From positions 32,437-96,436 of the forward strand of contig CALUYW010000006.1 in NCBI GenBank assembly GCA_944325105.1: a stretch of 64,000 nucleotides of DNA, read 5' to 3'. The stretch comes from Candidatus Gastranaerophilales bacterium. Lineage in GTDB: Bacteria; Cyanobacteriota; Vampirovibrionia; Gastranaerophilales; Gastranaerophilaceae. The notes beneath the pieces are model-generated. The model worked only from the letters and a program-made list of their open reading frames with translations. It did no database searches and was not told the DNA's origin. The translations under genes were made by a program, and so were the position numbers. Shown one piece after another: positions 17,685-26,829 of the stretch; position 1 is the stretch's first letter, and each line of letters opens with the position of its first letter.

Positions 17685-18179
17685 ATGAGTTTTGATATTT
17701 TTGACATAGCAGCTTCAGGAATGCATGCACAACGCGTGATGATGGATACTGTTTCATCTAACATTGCCAATGCTAACACCACAAGAAACGCCAAAGGCGA
17801 AAGAGAAGTTTACGCAAAAAAAGAAGTTACTTTTAAGTCGGTTTATAAAGATTCTCTGCGTCCTGCCCGTCCTACAGGCGAAGTTGAGCCTCAGATGGAC
17901 TTAGAAAACGGCCCTTACTTGAGAGGAAGGGTTGTTTTTGAAGAGGACGGACTTTCTCAAGGGGTTATGGTGGATAAAATAACAGAATCTGAAAACCCTT
18001 ACAGAATGGTTTATGACCCGACTCACCCCGACGCGGATGAAAAAGGTATGGTAACTTTGCCAAATGTAAATGTCGTTGAAGAAATGGTTAATATGGTTAA
18101 CGCTTCAAAGGCTTATGAGGCAAATGTCACAATAGCTCAAACAACAAAAACCATGATTCAATCAGCTATGCAAATATAG
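17685..18179 (+). CDS. flgC: Flagellar proximal rod protein FlgC
   Basis: Second rod protein. The 164-residue sequence has the axial N-terminus FDIAASGMHAQRVMMDTVSSNIANANT (about 5-31), the DPTHPDADEKGMVTLPNVNVVEEMVNM block near 110-137 that is nearly diagnostic of FlgC, and the helical C-terminus ANVTIAQTTKTMIQSAMQI. The ATG follows an AAGAGG site. Confidence 0.97.
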   Translation: MSFDIFDIAASGMHAQRVMMDTVSSNIANANTTRNAKGEREVYAKKEVTFKSVYKDSLRPARPTGEVEPQMDLENGPYLRGRVVFEEDGLSQGVMVDKITESENPYRMVYDPTHPDADEKGMVTLPNVNVVEEMVNMVNASKAYEANVTIAQTTKTMIQSAMQI

Positions 18180-18188
18180 GATTAGAAA

Positions 18189-18662
18189 ATGAATTTTGAA
18201 ATTAACACAAATATAGGTTCAATAGATAGCTATAACAAAAGTTTTGACAAAAGCATAAAAAATTTCAACGAACAAATTGATAACGCATCTGATTTTAATG
18301 AAGTTTTTAATTCAATGACTTCATCAAAACCCGCTAATTCAAAGGAACCTCAAAAATTAAAAGGCAGTATTGAGATGTTTTTAGGGGCGGACGCGATTAA
18401 TGCGCAAAAGATAGAAAACCTCTCGGACACTGCGCGTATGGCTCGCGACATCGGACAAGGGTTTTCCCAAGGTGTTACTAATCTAAGCGGTGTGCAAAAA
18501 GAGGCGGAAGACGCCATGGAAACATTTGCTGCAGGTGGCGATATAAGCGTTCATGAAGTTATGATTGCATCACAAAAGTCATCTCTTGCAATGCAGATGG
18601 CAATTCAGTTAAGAAACCAGATGATAAACGCTTATAGTGAATTTAAAAACCTAAGAGTTTAA
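18189..18662 (+). CDS. fliE: Flagellar hook-basal body protein FliE
   Basis: Adapter between the MS ring (FliF) and the rod. The C-terminal half carries the FliE pattern: AGGDISVHEVMIASQKSSLAMQMAIQLRNQMINAY, split here across about 115-150. At 157 residues it is longer than the usual 100, because of an Asn/Ser-rich N-terminal extension with no recognisable domain. It is the last gene before a new promoter in front of fliF. Confidence 0.93.
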   Translation: MNFEINTNIGSIDSYNKSFDKSIKNFNEQIDNASDFNEVFNSMTSSKPANSKEPQKLKGSIEMFLGADAINAQKIENLSDTARMARDIGQGFSQGVTNLSGVQKEAEDAMETFAAGGDISVHEVMIASQKSSLAMQMAIQLRNQMINAYSEFKNLRV

Positions 18663-18676
18663 AAAACCTTAACAAA

Positions 18677-18705
18677 TTGAATTTAACGGTAAAAAAGTCT
18701 AAAAT
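18677..18705 (+). promoter_or_regulatory. Sigma70-type promoter before fliF
   Basis: TTGAAT (18677-18682) and TAAAAT (18700-18705) are spaced 17 bp apart in the 84-bp gap between fliE and fliF. No sigma54 or sigma28 motif is evident. It could transcribe fliF-G-H-I separately from the upstream rod genes. Confidence 0.55.
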
Positions 18706-18746
18706 ACTATAGTAAACGTATAAAATTAACAGGGATATTTAATAAA

Positions 18747-20465
18747 GTGAACGAACATCTAAAAGCCATGGCTCTTGATATAAAGAAAATCTGGGACAAG
18801 TTTGACTTGAACCAGAAATTTATGATAAGCGCCTTAATGGTCGTTGCCATGGTCGTTTGCGTTTATTTTATTTTTAAAGCAACTGAGCCTAACTGGTCGG
18901 TTCTGTATTCCGATTTATCAAAAGATGATGTTGCCGCAATATCTGAAAGCCTTAAAAAAAGCGGTTACGCTTTTAAATTATCCGATGATAAATCAGCTAT
19001 CTTAGTTCGCGAACAGGATAAAGAAAATCTCAGAATTTTTGTTGCGGAAAATGACCTTATAAAAGATTCATCTCCGGGGTTTGAACTGTTGGATGACCTG
19101 CAGCTTGGTTCTACAGATTTTAAAAATAAACTTACAAAACAAAGAATTTTTCAAGGCGAGCTTACCCGCTCAATAGAGAAAATATCGGGTATCCAAAAAG
19201 CAAGAGTTCAGCTTGCTGAGCCTGAACGCTCAGTGTTTTCTGACAATGATGAAGAACCGAGCGCAAGTGTAATATTAATACTTGAGCCCGGCTACAGGCT
19301 AAAACCGGCTCAAATTCTGGCTATTAAAAATCTTGTAGCATATTCTGTTCCAAGGCTTACAAACGACAGAGTATTTTTAACAGACCAATACGGAAATGCA
19401 CTTAGCGAGGATGTTTCAAAAAACAACACAGATATGCAATCCTACAGGTCAAACTTTGAAAAAGAGGCCGCAAAGAAAATCCAAACTACTCTTGAAACTA
19501 TAATGGGTAAAGACAATGTCTCCGTTCAAGTAAGTGCGGTTATGGACTTTAACTCAACCCGCTCAACTATTGAAAGCTACATCCCTGCTGACGGTTCTCA
19601 GGGCGGAGTTATTGTAGGCCAGCAAAGCGAAAGGGAAAGCTACAAAAAACCTCAGCCCATAGTTCTTAAAAAAGATGAAGTGGCACTTGACCCCGATAAT
19701 CCGCAAGCGCAGCAAAACCCTCAGGCAGCAGGGCAAAATGCTCAAAACCCTCAGACTCAAAATGTTATGACTGTTGTTGAAGAGCAAACGGGTATAAGTG
19801 AAGCGGATGAAAATTCCAGAAACGTGACAGATAAAGTTCGCGGACGTGAATTAAGCTATGAAAAAGAAAAAAATGCCGTAAACTACGCGGTTACAAAAGA
19901 AGTAAAACAGGTAGTTTACGCCCCAGGTTCGGTTACAAGATTATCCGTTGCGGTTGCGGTTAATAAGATTTTAACCGATGAAGAAAAAGAAGATATAAAA
20001 AATCTTGTAATAGCCGCTGCGGGTATGGATATTGCAAGAGGGGATGTTGTTAATGTTTCAAGTCTTAAGTTTATGGGAATTGATAAGGCAGAGCAACTGC
20101 AGACTTTAAATGAAGAAAGATATGCGAATATTATGGAAATGTTGAGTTTTATATTTACTAATGTTGCGCCGCTTTTAATAGTTCTGGTGCTCGGTTTAGT
20201 AGGTTTATCCACTTTCTCATCAATATTTAAAAAGCCCGAGCCTCCCAAGCCTCAAGTTCAGGAAGAAAATCAATTCAGCGGATTTGACCCTTATCTTATG
20301 ATGAGCAATAATGACAATATGGATGGTGAGTACTTAGAGCAGCTTGATTCTGACGAGCCTGCATTTACATCCCTTGTTGATAAGAAACGCGCAGAGATAA
20401 CGGATATAGTAATGGGCGACCCGCAGGACGCTGCAAGATTGCTTACATCGTATGTTAAAGAATAG
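18747..20465 (+). CDS. fliF: Flagellar MS-ring protein FliF
   Basis: Forms the membrane ring on which the basal body is built. The 572-residue protein has two membrane helices (about 27-46 and 466-490) around a periplasmic part with the ring-building motifs (NWSVLYSDLSKDD, ITRSIEKI-like ELTRSIEKISGIQKARVQLAEPE and SASVILIL). A Gln/Asn/Pro-rich stretch (about 310-345) is a flexible insertion common in FliF. The cytoplasmic tail ends with AARLLTSYVKE, which binds FliG. The start is a GTG at 18747 with a weak site; the ATG at 18768 is an alternative. Confidence 0.96.
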   Translation: MNEHLKAMALDIKKIWDKFDLNQKFMISALMVVAMVVCVYFIFKATEPNWSVLYSDLSKDDVAAISESLKKSGYAFKLSDDKSAILVREQDKENLRIFVAENDLIKDSSPGFELLDDLQLGSTDFKNKLTKQRIFQGELTRSIEKISGIQKARVQLAEPERSVFSDNDEEPSASVILILEPGYRLKPAQILAIKNLVAYSVPRLTNDRVFLTDQYGNALSEDVSKNNTDMQSYRSNFEKEAAKKIQTTLETIMGKDNVSVQVSAVMDFNSTRSTIESYIPADGSQGGVIVGQQSERESYKKPQPIVLKKDEVALDPDNPQAQQNPQAAGQNAQNPQTQNVMTVVEEQTGISEADENSRNVTDKVRGRELSYEKEKNAVNYAVTKEVKQVVYAPGSVTRLSVAVAVNKILTDEEKEDIKNLVIAAAGMDIARGDVVNVSSLKFMGIDKAEQLQTLNEERYANIMEMLSFIFTNVAPLLIVLVLGLVGLSTFSSIFKKPEPPKPQVQEENQFSGFDPYLMMSNNDNMDGEYLEQLDSDEPAFTSLVDKKRAEITDIVMGDPQDAARLLTSYVKE

Positions 20466-20492
20466 AGAAATAAAGAGAAGAATTAAAGAGAA

Positions 20493-21515
20493 ATGCTCCC
20501 GATACAAATAGAAGCTATGACACATTCACAAAAGGTTGCAGCACTTATGATAGTGCTGGGGCCTGCTGCGGCGTCCGAGATTATGAAAAATATCACTGAT
20601 GATGATGTATTGGAGCAAATCACGCTTGATATAGCCGCCATGAATAAGCTTCCCATTGAAACGCTGGAAGCTATAGTCGAAGAGTTTCACACTATTTTTC
20701 AGGCTAATTCCATGCTTGCTTCAGGCGGCATGAACTATGCTAAAACACTTCTTGAAAAAGCATACGGAACAGAGCAGGCAAATAAAATTTTAGACAGACT
20801 GGTAACTATTTTAAACTCAAATCCGTTCCAGTTTTTTAACGATGCCGACCCGATTCAGCTTGCAACTTCTTTTCAAAATGAAAATCCGCAGTTAATTGCT
20901 CTTATTTTAGCGTATTTAAAGCCTGAGCAATCGGCAAAAGTTTTAAACTGTCTGCCTCCTGCGGTTCAGCATAAAGTGTCGTTAAAAATTGCACAAATGG
21001 AGACAACAAATCCTGAGATTATTTCTGAGGTTGAAAAAATCGTTGAAAGCAAATTTTCTAATGTCGTTATACAAGATTTCTCGAAAGCAGGCGGAACAGA
21101 GGCTCTTGCAAGTATCTTAAACAGAACTGACCGTGCAACAGAGAAAAATGTTATTGAAATGCTTGAGGAAGAAACTCCGCAGCTTGCTGAAGATGTCAGA
21201 AGTCTGATGTTTGTGTTTGAAGACATTGTTAATCTTGATGACAGAGCAATTCAGAGAATACTTCGTGAAGTTGATACAAAAGACCTTGCACTTTCGCTTA
21301 AGGGTACAAGGGACGATGTTAAAGATAAAATTTTGCGTAACATGTCAGAGCGTGCTCAGGCGATATTGCTTGAAGATATGGAATATATGGGTCCTGTTAG
21401 AGCTCGTGAGGTTCAAGAAGTTCAGTCAAAAATTGTCGGTGTTATAAGAACTCTTGAGCAAAACGGTGAGCTTGTCATTGTACGCGATGGCGCAGGAGAT
21501 GAGCTAATTGAGTAG
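20493..21515 (+). CDS. fliG: Flagellar motor switch protein FliG
   Basis: Torque-generating rotor subunit that interacts with MotA and FliM. The 340-residue protein is of normal length. It has the N-terminal FliF-binding domain (THSQKVAALMIVLGPAAAS), the middle EHPQ-like region (here ENPQLIALILAYLKPEQ, about 130-146) and the C-terminal torque helix with DDRAIQRILREVDTKDLALSLKG and RAREVQEVQ containing the charged residues. It overlaps fliH by 8 nt. Confidence 0.97.
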   Translation: MLPIQIEAMTHSQKVAALMIVLGPAAASEIMKNITDDDVLEQITLDIAAMNKLPIETLEAIVEEFHTIFQANSMLASGGMNYAKTLLEKAYGTEQANKILDRLVTILNSNPFQFFNDADPIQLATSFQNENPQLIALILAYLKPEQSAKVLNCLPPAVQHKVSLKIAQMETTNPEIISEVEKIVESKFSNVVIQDFSKAGGTEALASILNRTDRATEKNVIEMLEEETPQLAEDVRSLMFVFEDIVNLDDRAIQRILREVDTKDLALSLKGTRDDVKDKILRNMSERAQAILLEDMEYMGPVRAREVQEVQSKIVGVIRTLEQNGELVIVRDGAGDELIE

Positions 21516-22416
21516 AATTAAGTCTGACAAAATAAACCTTGGCGACTCGGTCGTGGTTGATTTTTTTTCCGACGAGATGAGTGAGTACGGCGAATTTCAA
21601 CAAGACGCTCCTGTTTCGCCTGATTTTTCAAACAAGTTAAATCTTATTGAGCAGGAGGCAAGAAACAAAGCCGAAAAAATTCTTGAAGAGGCAAAAAATA
21701 AGGCTCAAGGGTTGATTGATGATGCAGAAATTAAAGCACAGCAGCTAAAAGATGAGGCGCAGTTTTGTTTGGATGAATCTAAAAATAAGGCTCAAGAGAT
21801 ACTAAACAAGGTAAATCAAGAGGCCCAAGCCATAAATGAAGCTGCTAATCAAGAGGCTCAAGCTATAAGAGAATCTGCTTCGCAAGAAGGTGCAAAAGAG
21901 GGCTATGAAGCGGGTTATGCTGATGGCAGGGAAAAAATTCACCAGGAATTACTAAATAAAATTCAAGGTATGGATGAAATTGCCCTCAGTGCTTTTGATG
22001 TGAAAAATAAAATTTTAAACTCATCAAAACATGAGATTATAGAACTTGTACTTTTAATTGCTAAAAAGATTTGCATTGATTCAATTAATAAAGAGGCGGT
22101 TGCAAAAGTAGTTAGCTCTTCTATAAAACTTCTCAGCGATAAAGAAAATATTGAACTTATTTTAAGTGAGAAATATGCAAGTCTTATAAATGAAATTCTA
22201 AACGGTGAAGATGCGGAAAATATTGACATAGATAAGTTAAGAGGTATAAAACTTACATATAATTCAAAATTCTCTGATGATACTTTAATTGTTCAAACAC
22301 CTAAAGAGCGTCTGGACTTGGGTTTTAAGACTCAGCTTGATAATATTTCAAAAGAGTTTTTGAACCGTTTAAATACAGTTGAAGAACAAACGGATGAGGA
22401 AGAACTTCTTGAGTAG
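21508..22416 (+). CDS. fliH: Flagellar assembly protein FliH
   Basis: Peripheral-stalk-like regulator of the export ATPase FliI. The 302-residue protein is dominated by a long coiled coil (about 45-130) built from repeats of the pattern (N/A)xxEAQAI, then GYEAGYADGREKIHQEL and a C-terminal globular domain with the E/V-type core. It starts with a TTG inside the last codons of fliG; an AGGAG site lies nine bases upstream. The sequence similarity to other FliH is weak, so position between fliG and fliI supports the call. Confidence 0.88.
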   Translation: MSRIKSDKINLGDSVVVDFFSDEMSEYGEFQQDAPVSPDFSNKLNLIEQEARNKAEKILEEAKNKAQGLIDDAEIKAQQLKDEAQFCLDESKNKAQEILNKVNQEAQAINEAANQEAQAIRESASQEGAKEGYEAGYADGREKIHQELLNKIQGMDEIALSAFDVKNKILNSSKHEIIELVLLIAKKICIDSINKEAVAKVVSSSIKLLSDKENIELILSEKYASLINEILNGEDAENIDIDKLRGIKLTYNSKFSDDTLIVQTPKERLDLGFKTQLDNISKEFLNRLNTVEEQTDEEELLE

Positions 22417-23722
22417 TTTTGATTTTTCTCCTTATAAAAAAATACTTGAGGATATGACGCCTGTTGTAAAAATTGGCAAGGTGACAGAAATTATCGGCCT
22501 TATTATTGAAGCTGACGGGCCCGACTCTTCAATTGGGGACTTATGCTATATTACATCTGATGATATGGAGCCGATATATTGTGAGGTAGTGGGGTTTAGA
22601 GAAGATAGAGTTCTTCTTATGCCTCTTGGTTCAATTGACGGGCTAAAGGCAGGTGCTAAAGTATTTAACACCGGTTCCGATATGAAGGTAAAAGTTTCAG
22701 ATGCGCTTTTGGGGCGCGTTTTGGATGGCTTGGGTAATCCGATAGATGAGTTGGGCGATATTCCTGCAGATAAGTATTATTCGACATCAGGTAAGATAAT
22801 TAATCCGCTTAAAAGAAAACCCATAGATGAGCCATTAAGCCTTGGAATTAGGGCAATAGACGGTTTGATAACCATAGGTAAAGGTCAGAGGATGGGTATT
22901 TTTGCAGGCTCCGGTGTTGGCAAGAGTACTACACTTGCCATGATGGCAAAAAATACATCTGCCGATATTAATGTTCTGGCGCTAATCGGTGAGCGCGGAC
23001 GTGAGGTTAGAGAGTTTATTGAACACACATTGGGGCCTGAGGGCATGAAGCGCTCTGTTGTTGTGGTTGCGACTTCCGAGCAGCCGTCTTTGGTTAAAAT
23101 CAAAGCTGCGTTTGTAGCTTGTGCCATAGCAGAATACTTCAGGGACAGAGGAAAAGACGTACTTTTTATGCTTGATAGCGTAACGCGTATAGCTCTTGCT
23201 CAAAGAGAAGTAGGGCTTGCAGTCGGTGAGCCTCCTGCTACAAGAGGTTATACACCCTCCGTTTTTGCTCTTATGCCTAAGTTTCTTGAAAGAGCAGGCT
23301 GTAACGAGTTTGGTACAATAACGGGGCTTTATACTGTACTTGTTGAGGGTGATGATTTTAACGAACCCATATCAGATACTGCAAGAAGTATACTTGACGG
23401 GCATATTATGTTATCGCGTGCTTTGGCGCATAAAAACCACTATCCTGCAATTGATGTCCTGCAGAGCATTTCTCGTGTTATGAATAATGTAGTTGAAAAA
23501 GAGCATAAAGATGCGGCGGGCAAAATCCGTTCTCTTCTTGCAAGTTATGCTAAAAATGAGGATTTAATTAATATCGGTGCTTATCAAAGAGGTGCCGACC
23601 CGATGACTGATAAAGCTATAGCCTTGATGGACAGGATAAATGCATACTTAACTCAGTCTGTTGGTGATAAGGCGAGTTATGAGGTAAGTGTAAATGAGCT
23701 TATAAAATTAGCGCAATCATAG
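22409..23722 (+). CDS. fliI: Flagellum-specific export ATPase FliI
   Basis: Hexameric ATPase that, with FliH and FliJ, feeds substrates to the flagellar type III export gate. The family core is clear: Walker A GSGVGKST (about 167-174), LIGERGREVREF, the Walker B strand VLFMLDSVTRIALAQRE, and GEPPATRGYTPSVF. I place the start at the TTG of 22409, which overlaps the end of fliH in the same 8-nt TTGAGTAG arrangement as fliG/fliH and has GAGGA upstream. An ATG at 22394 would add five residues. The predicted length is 437. FliJ and FliK genes do not follow. Confidence 0.96.
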   Translation: MSSFDFSPYKKILEDMTPVVKIGKVTEIIGLIIEADGPDSSIGDLCYITSDDMEPIYCEVVGFREDRVLLMPLGSIDGLKAGAKVFNTGSDMKVKVSDALLGRVLDGLGNPIDELGDIPADKYYSTSGKIINPLKRKPIDEPLSLGIRAIDGLITIGKGQRMGIFAGSGVGKSTTLAMMAKNTSADINVLALIGERGREVREFIEHTLGPEGMKRSVVVVATSEQPSLVKIKAAFVACAIAEYFRDRGKDVLFMLDSVTRIALAQREVGLAVGEPPATRGYTPSVFALMPKFLERAGCNEFGTITGLYTVLVEGDDFNEPISDTARSILDGHIMLSRALAHKNHYPAIDVLQSISRVMNNVVEKEHKDAAGKIRSLLASYAKNEDLINIGAYQRGADPMTDKAIALMDRINAYLTQSVGDKASYEVSVNELIKLAQS

Positions 23723-23738
23723 TGACTGCGCTAATTTT
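23704..23738 (+). terminator. Terminator overlapping the end of fliI
   Basis: A perfect 12-bp stem, AAAATTAGCGCA (23704-23715) with TGCGCTAATTTT (23727-23738), encloses the fliI stop codon in its loop and continues into T. Its symmetry lets it also end rpsA from the minus strand. Confidence 0.85.
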
Positions 23739-23756
23739 TATTTGTTAACCAACGTG

Positions 23757-24827
23757 TTATTCTTCGTTTTGTGTTACGCTTAAGGAGATTCTCTTATCGT
23801 CAGGGTTGAATTTTAATATTACTGTATCTATTTCATCGCCGACATCAAGAATTGTGCCGTGTTCGTTTTGATACTGTACAAGTTCGGCCTGAGGAAGAAG
23901 TGCCTCAACACAAGGGTATACTTCAACAAACGCGCCAAAGTGTTTAATTCTTGTGATTTTACCTTTAACTTTAGCACCTTCGGTTATTTTTCCTTTTGCC
24001 TCTACCCATGGGTCAGGCTCAAGGTTTTTAAGGCTTAGCGATACTCTTTGTTTATCGGAGTCAATGCCTATAATTTCAACATTTATTTTTTCTCCGACTT
24101 TCAAAATGTCGCATGGGTGGTCTACCCAGCGCCAAGAAATTTGCGACAAGGGCAGAAGTCCGTCTATTCCGCCTATATCAACAAATGCGCCAAAGTCTGC
24201 AATTCTTACAACTTCGCCTTTAACAACCGCACCTACTTCAAGTTGTCCGAATACATCTTTTTTAATTTCTTCAAGATTATCCGTATAAACTTTTCTGTTT
24301 GAGAGGATGAAGTTATTTTGCGACATATCCATGCTCAAAATTTTAAGTTCAATTTTTTGGTTGATTATATTATCAGGCTCTTTTGACCTTAGATGACTTG
24401 AGGGTACAAAGCCTCTGACACCCATTACATCAACAAGTATGCCGCCTTTGACTGCTTGAACTACGGTACCTTCAACTACTTTATCCTGAGCCTTGGCTTC
24501 TTCAAGGACTTTCCAGTTGTATGCCATGGCAACTTTTTTGTAAGATACGGTAAATCTACCGTCGTCATCTTCTTCTTTGATTATCAGAAATTCATATTCT
24601 TTACCTTTTTCCAGAATTTCTTCAATATTGTCTTCTTTATTGAGCTTTGCCTCTTTCTCGGGACAAATTGCATTTGTTTTTGCACCTATGTCAACAATAG
24701 CACCTTCGCTATCATATGCACATACCGTACCTTTTACCAAATCTCCCTTTTGGAAGCTGTATTCGTACTTTTTAAGAAGCTCTTCATACTCTTTGTCACT
24801 AAGCTGGTTTGATGGGCACATAGTCAA
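23757..24827 (-). CDS. rpsA: 30S ribosomal protein S1
   Basis: Binds mRNA and helps load it on the 30S subunit. The 356-residue protein has four S1 RNA-binding domains (about 25-93, 112-176, 197-267, 284-352), the last two being the most canonical (GAFVDIGGIDGLLPLSQISWR; GAFVEVYPCVEALLP). E. coli S1 has six domains; cyanobacterial S1 is short like this one. The start may be the TTG at 24827, with AAGGAG five bases before it, or the ATG two codons later. It converges on fliI. Confidence 0.9.
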   Translation of the reverse strand: MTMCPSNQLSDKEYEELLKKYEYSFQKGDLVKGTVCAYDSEGAIVDIGAKTNAICPEKEAKLNKEDNIEEILEKGKEYEFLIIKEEDDDGRFTVSYKKVAMAYNWKVLEEAKAQDKVVEGTVVQAVKGGILVDVMGVRGFVPSSHLRSKEPDNIINQKIELKILSMDMSQNNFILSNRKVYTDNLEEIKKDVFGQLEVGAVVKGEVVRIADFGAFVDIGGIDGLLPLSQISWRWVDHPCDILKVGEKINVEIIGIDSDKQRVSLSLKNLEPDPWVEAKGKITEGAKVKGKITRIKHFGAFVEVYPCVEALLPQAELVQYQNEHGTILDVGDEIDTVILKFNPDDKRISLSVTQNEE

Positions 24828-24969
24828 AAAGTCTCCTTGTATTGTTATCTATTATGATTATAACAAATTTTTGAAGTTAGTACATATTTTAGAGTTAATA
24901 TTTCTTAATAAATAGGCTGCATGGATGAGAGAAAAAGTAAAAATTTTATGTTATGCGCTGCCTTTTTTT

Positions 24970-24999
24970 GTTACTATAGTTTTATGTGTGCCTAGTAAC
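24970..24999. promoter_or_regulatory. Inverted repeat upstream of the WYL regulator pair
   Basis: GTTACTA (24970-24976) and TAGTAAC (24993-24999) form 7-bp inverted arms with a 16-bp centre, 23 bases before the ATG of the first WYL gene. No T-run follows. Half-site spacing suits a dimeric regulator, so autoregulation is possible. Confidence 0.5.
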
Positions 25000-25021
25000 T
25001 ATAAAATCTCAGGCGGTTTAT

Positions 25022-25939
25022 ATGTTGAAAACTGATAATAATATTGCACAAACGGGAGTAAGGATTTTATTTGTGCTTCAAATGCTCATGAAATCTCCTG
25101 TTTCAAAGGCTCAGATTTTGGAGAAAATTAATACTTGCTCTAATCTAAGGAGTGTTACGTCGGATACAATAACGCTTGATATAAACACTCTGAAGGCTGC
25201 CGGTTTTGATATAAAGTCGGGAAATAAGGGCAATAACTATTGCTATGAATTGAAATTAAGCCCAATTAAGATAAAACTTACCAAAAACGAGTTAAGAGCC
25301 ATTTCTATTGCCAAAAAAGCAATGTTTTATTTTATGGATTTCAGATACATAGTGTCGATTTATCAAACATTTGAAAAAATCTCGAAACTCATAGAGTCAA
25401 AAGAACACGCGGAAGAAATTTTAAATTTTGGTAATTTTTTAAAAACGGATTTTAATCTTTTAAAGGAGCTTGATATCCATTGTAAGCACAAAAATGAAAT
25501 ACTAATTTCGTACAATTCTCCCTCAAAATCGCTAAGGCAGATGAGCGTTAAATGTCTTGATATTAAGTATTCAAAGAAAAACGATAAACTCTATCTGTGG
25601 TGCGATTGCAAGGAACGCGGCGGGGTTGTTTATCTGAGAGCGGATAAAATAGAGAAAATTATTAAAATAGTAAAAATAAATGCTGATATAGATTTGCCTC
25701 AAAATATTTGCGTATATAGTATTTTAAGGGCACAGAATGCTCCTTTGGAGGTAGAGGATTATGAAAAAATAATAAAAATCACTCCGGATTATGTTCAGAT
25801 AAGGGCAAGCTATTTGAATGAGTTTAATTTTATTCAGCGCCTTTTGTCTTTTGGTGAAAATCTCACATATGTAAGTGATGAAAAATTAGTTATTAAATTA
25901 AAAAAGATTATAAAAAATGTCAGGGAGATGTACAATTGA
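25022..25939 (+). CDS. WYL-domain transcriptional regulator (first of a pair)
   Basis: The ATG at 25022 fits the helix-turn-helix start; an upstream ATG at 24986 would add 12 residues and run through the inverted repeat. The 305-residue protein has an N-terminal winged helix-turn-helix of HTH_11 type (about 10-70: ILFVLQMLMKSPVSKAQILEKI), a middle part, and a WYL domain (about 155-225) with LYLWCDC...VYLRADKIEKI, a variant of the Trp-Tyr-Leu motif. WYL domains bind nucleotides or small ligands and often control defence or stress genes. Its stop overlaps the next gene by 4 nt. Confidence 0.82.
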   Translation: MLKTDNNIAQTGVRILFVLQMLMKSPVSKAQILEKINTCSNLRSVTSDTITLDINTLKAAGFDIKSGNKGNNYCYELKLSPIKIKLTKNELRAISIAKKAMFYFMDFRYIVSIYQTFEKISKLIESKEHAEEILNFGNFLKTDFNLLKELDIHCKHKNEILISYNSPSKSLRQMSVKCLDIKYSKKNDKLYLWCDCKERGGVVYLRADKIEKIIKIVKINADIDLPQNICVYSILRAQNAPLEVEDYEKIIKITPDYVQIRASYLNEFNFIQRLLSFGENLTYVSDEKLVIKLKKIIKNVREMYN

Positions 25940-26829
25940 GAAAAATTGACGCCTCATACAGGATAATGAAAATATTTCAAATGCTCTATAAAAACCCTTG
26001 CTCACTTGATGAAATATGTGATGAACTATATAGCGAGGATATTGTTCTCAGCCGTGAAACAATCGCTAAATATTTTAAAACTTTAAGGAGTTTTGGTTGT
26101 GTGATAAGAAAAAGAAAAGGACGTTTTGAGCTTGTAAGTGTTCCTTTTTCTCTTGATTTATCCGATGATGATTTCTATTTCCTTGCTGCTTTTGAGAATT
26201 TGGGTATAAATTTATACGGGGAAAATATAAAAGAAGACTTAAAAAGCGTACTTGCAAAAGTGCTTTCCCTCACCGACGGCAGCAGTTATGAAAAATACAG
26301 AGGATATTCAAGCGGTGTTTCAAAAATTAACCATATATCAGTTTTGTTTAGAGATAAAATATCAAAACTTTTAAAATATGGTTATGATAATGCAAAGATT
26401 AAAATTTTATACGGAGATAAGAAAATAAATATTTCTCATATTTCTTTTAAATATTGTGACAATGCGGTTTTCTTGCATGTCTTTAATGAAGATACGAAAA
26501 GTTACGAGCTATTGCTCCTTGAAAATATAAAAGAAATATACTCCACCCCCAAAAGCTCTCTGGCATCAAATTTTGCACCAAATACGGTTTTTGAATTAAA
26601 AGGGAGATTAAAGAACTCGTATACTCTTTACGAAGGCGAAAGAGTTATCAAAGTTGGTGAAGATTTTCTTGTGGTTGCAAATAATTATGAAGATAAAAGC
26701 GAACTTCTTAAAAGACTGATAAGGTATGGAGACTTATGCAAGATTATTTCTCCAAAAGGAGATATAGAAAAATTCAAAGAAATGTTAGGCAAAATGGAGC
26801 ATAATCTTTTATGTTTAAATACTAATTAA
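25936..26829 (+). CDS. WYL-like transcriptional regulator (second of a pair)
   Basis: This 297-residue protein begins with a TTG that overlaps the stop of the first regulator in a TTGA junction, with AGGGAG upstream. It has the same layout: an N-terminal winged helix-turn-helix (about 5-62: IMKIFQMLYKNPCSLDEICDEL...TIAKYFKTLRSFGCVI) and a divergent WYL-like middle (about 150-210: IKILYGDKKINISHISFKYC...). It likely pairs with its neighbour. Such two-gene WYL pairs resemble the actinobacterial PafB/PafC regulators in arrangement, but I have no evidence for the same DNA-damage role. Its 3' end overlaps the convergent TPR gene by 8 bp. Confidence 0.75.
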   Translation: MRKIDASYRIMKIFQMLYKNPCSLDEICDELYSEDIVLSRETIAKYFKTLRSFGCVIRKRKGRFELVSVPFSLDLSDDDFYFLAAFENLGINLYGENIKEDLKSVLAKVLSLTDGSSYEKYRGYSSGVSKINHISVLFRDKISKLLKYGYDNAKIKILYGDKKINISHISFKYCDNAVFLHVFNEDTKSYELLLLENIKEIYSTPKSSLASNFAPNTVFELKGRLKNSYTLYEGERVIKVGEDFLVVANNYEDKSELLKRLIRYGDLCKIISPKGDIEKFKEMLGKMEHNLLCLNTN

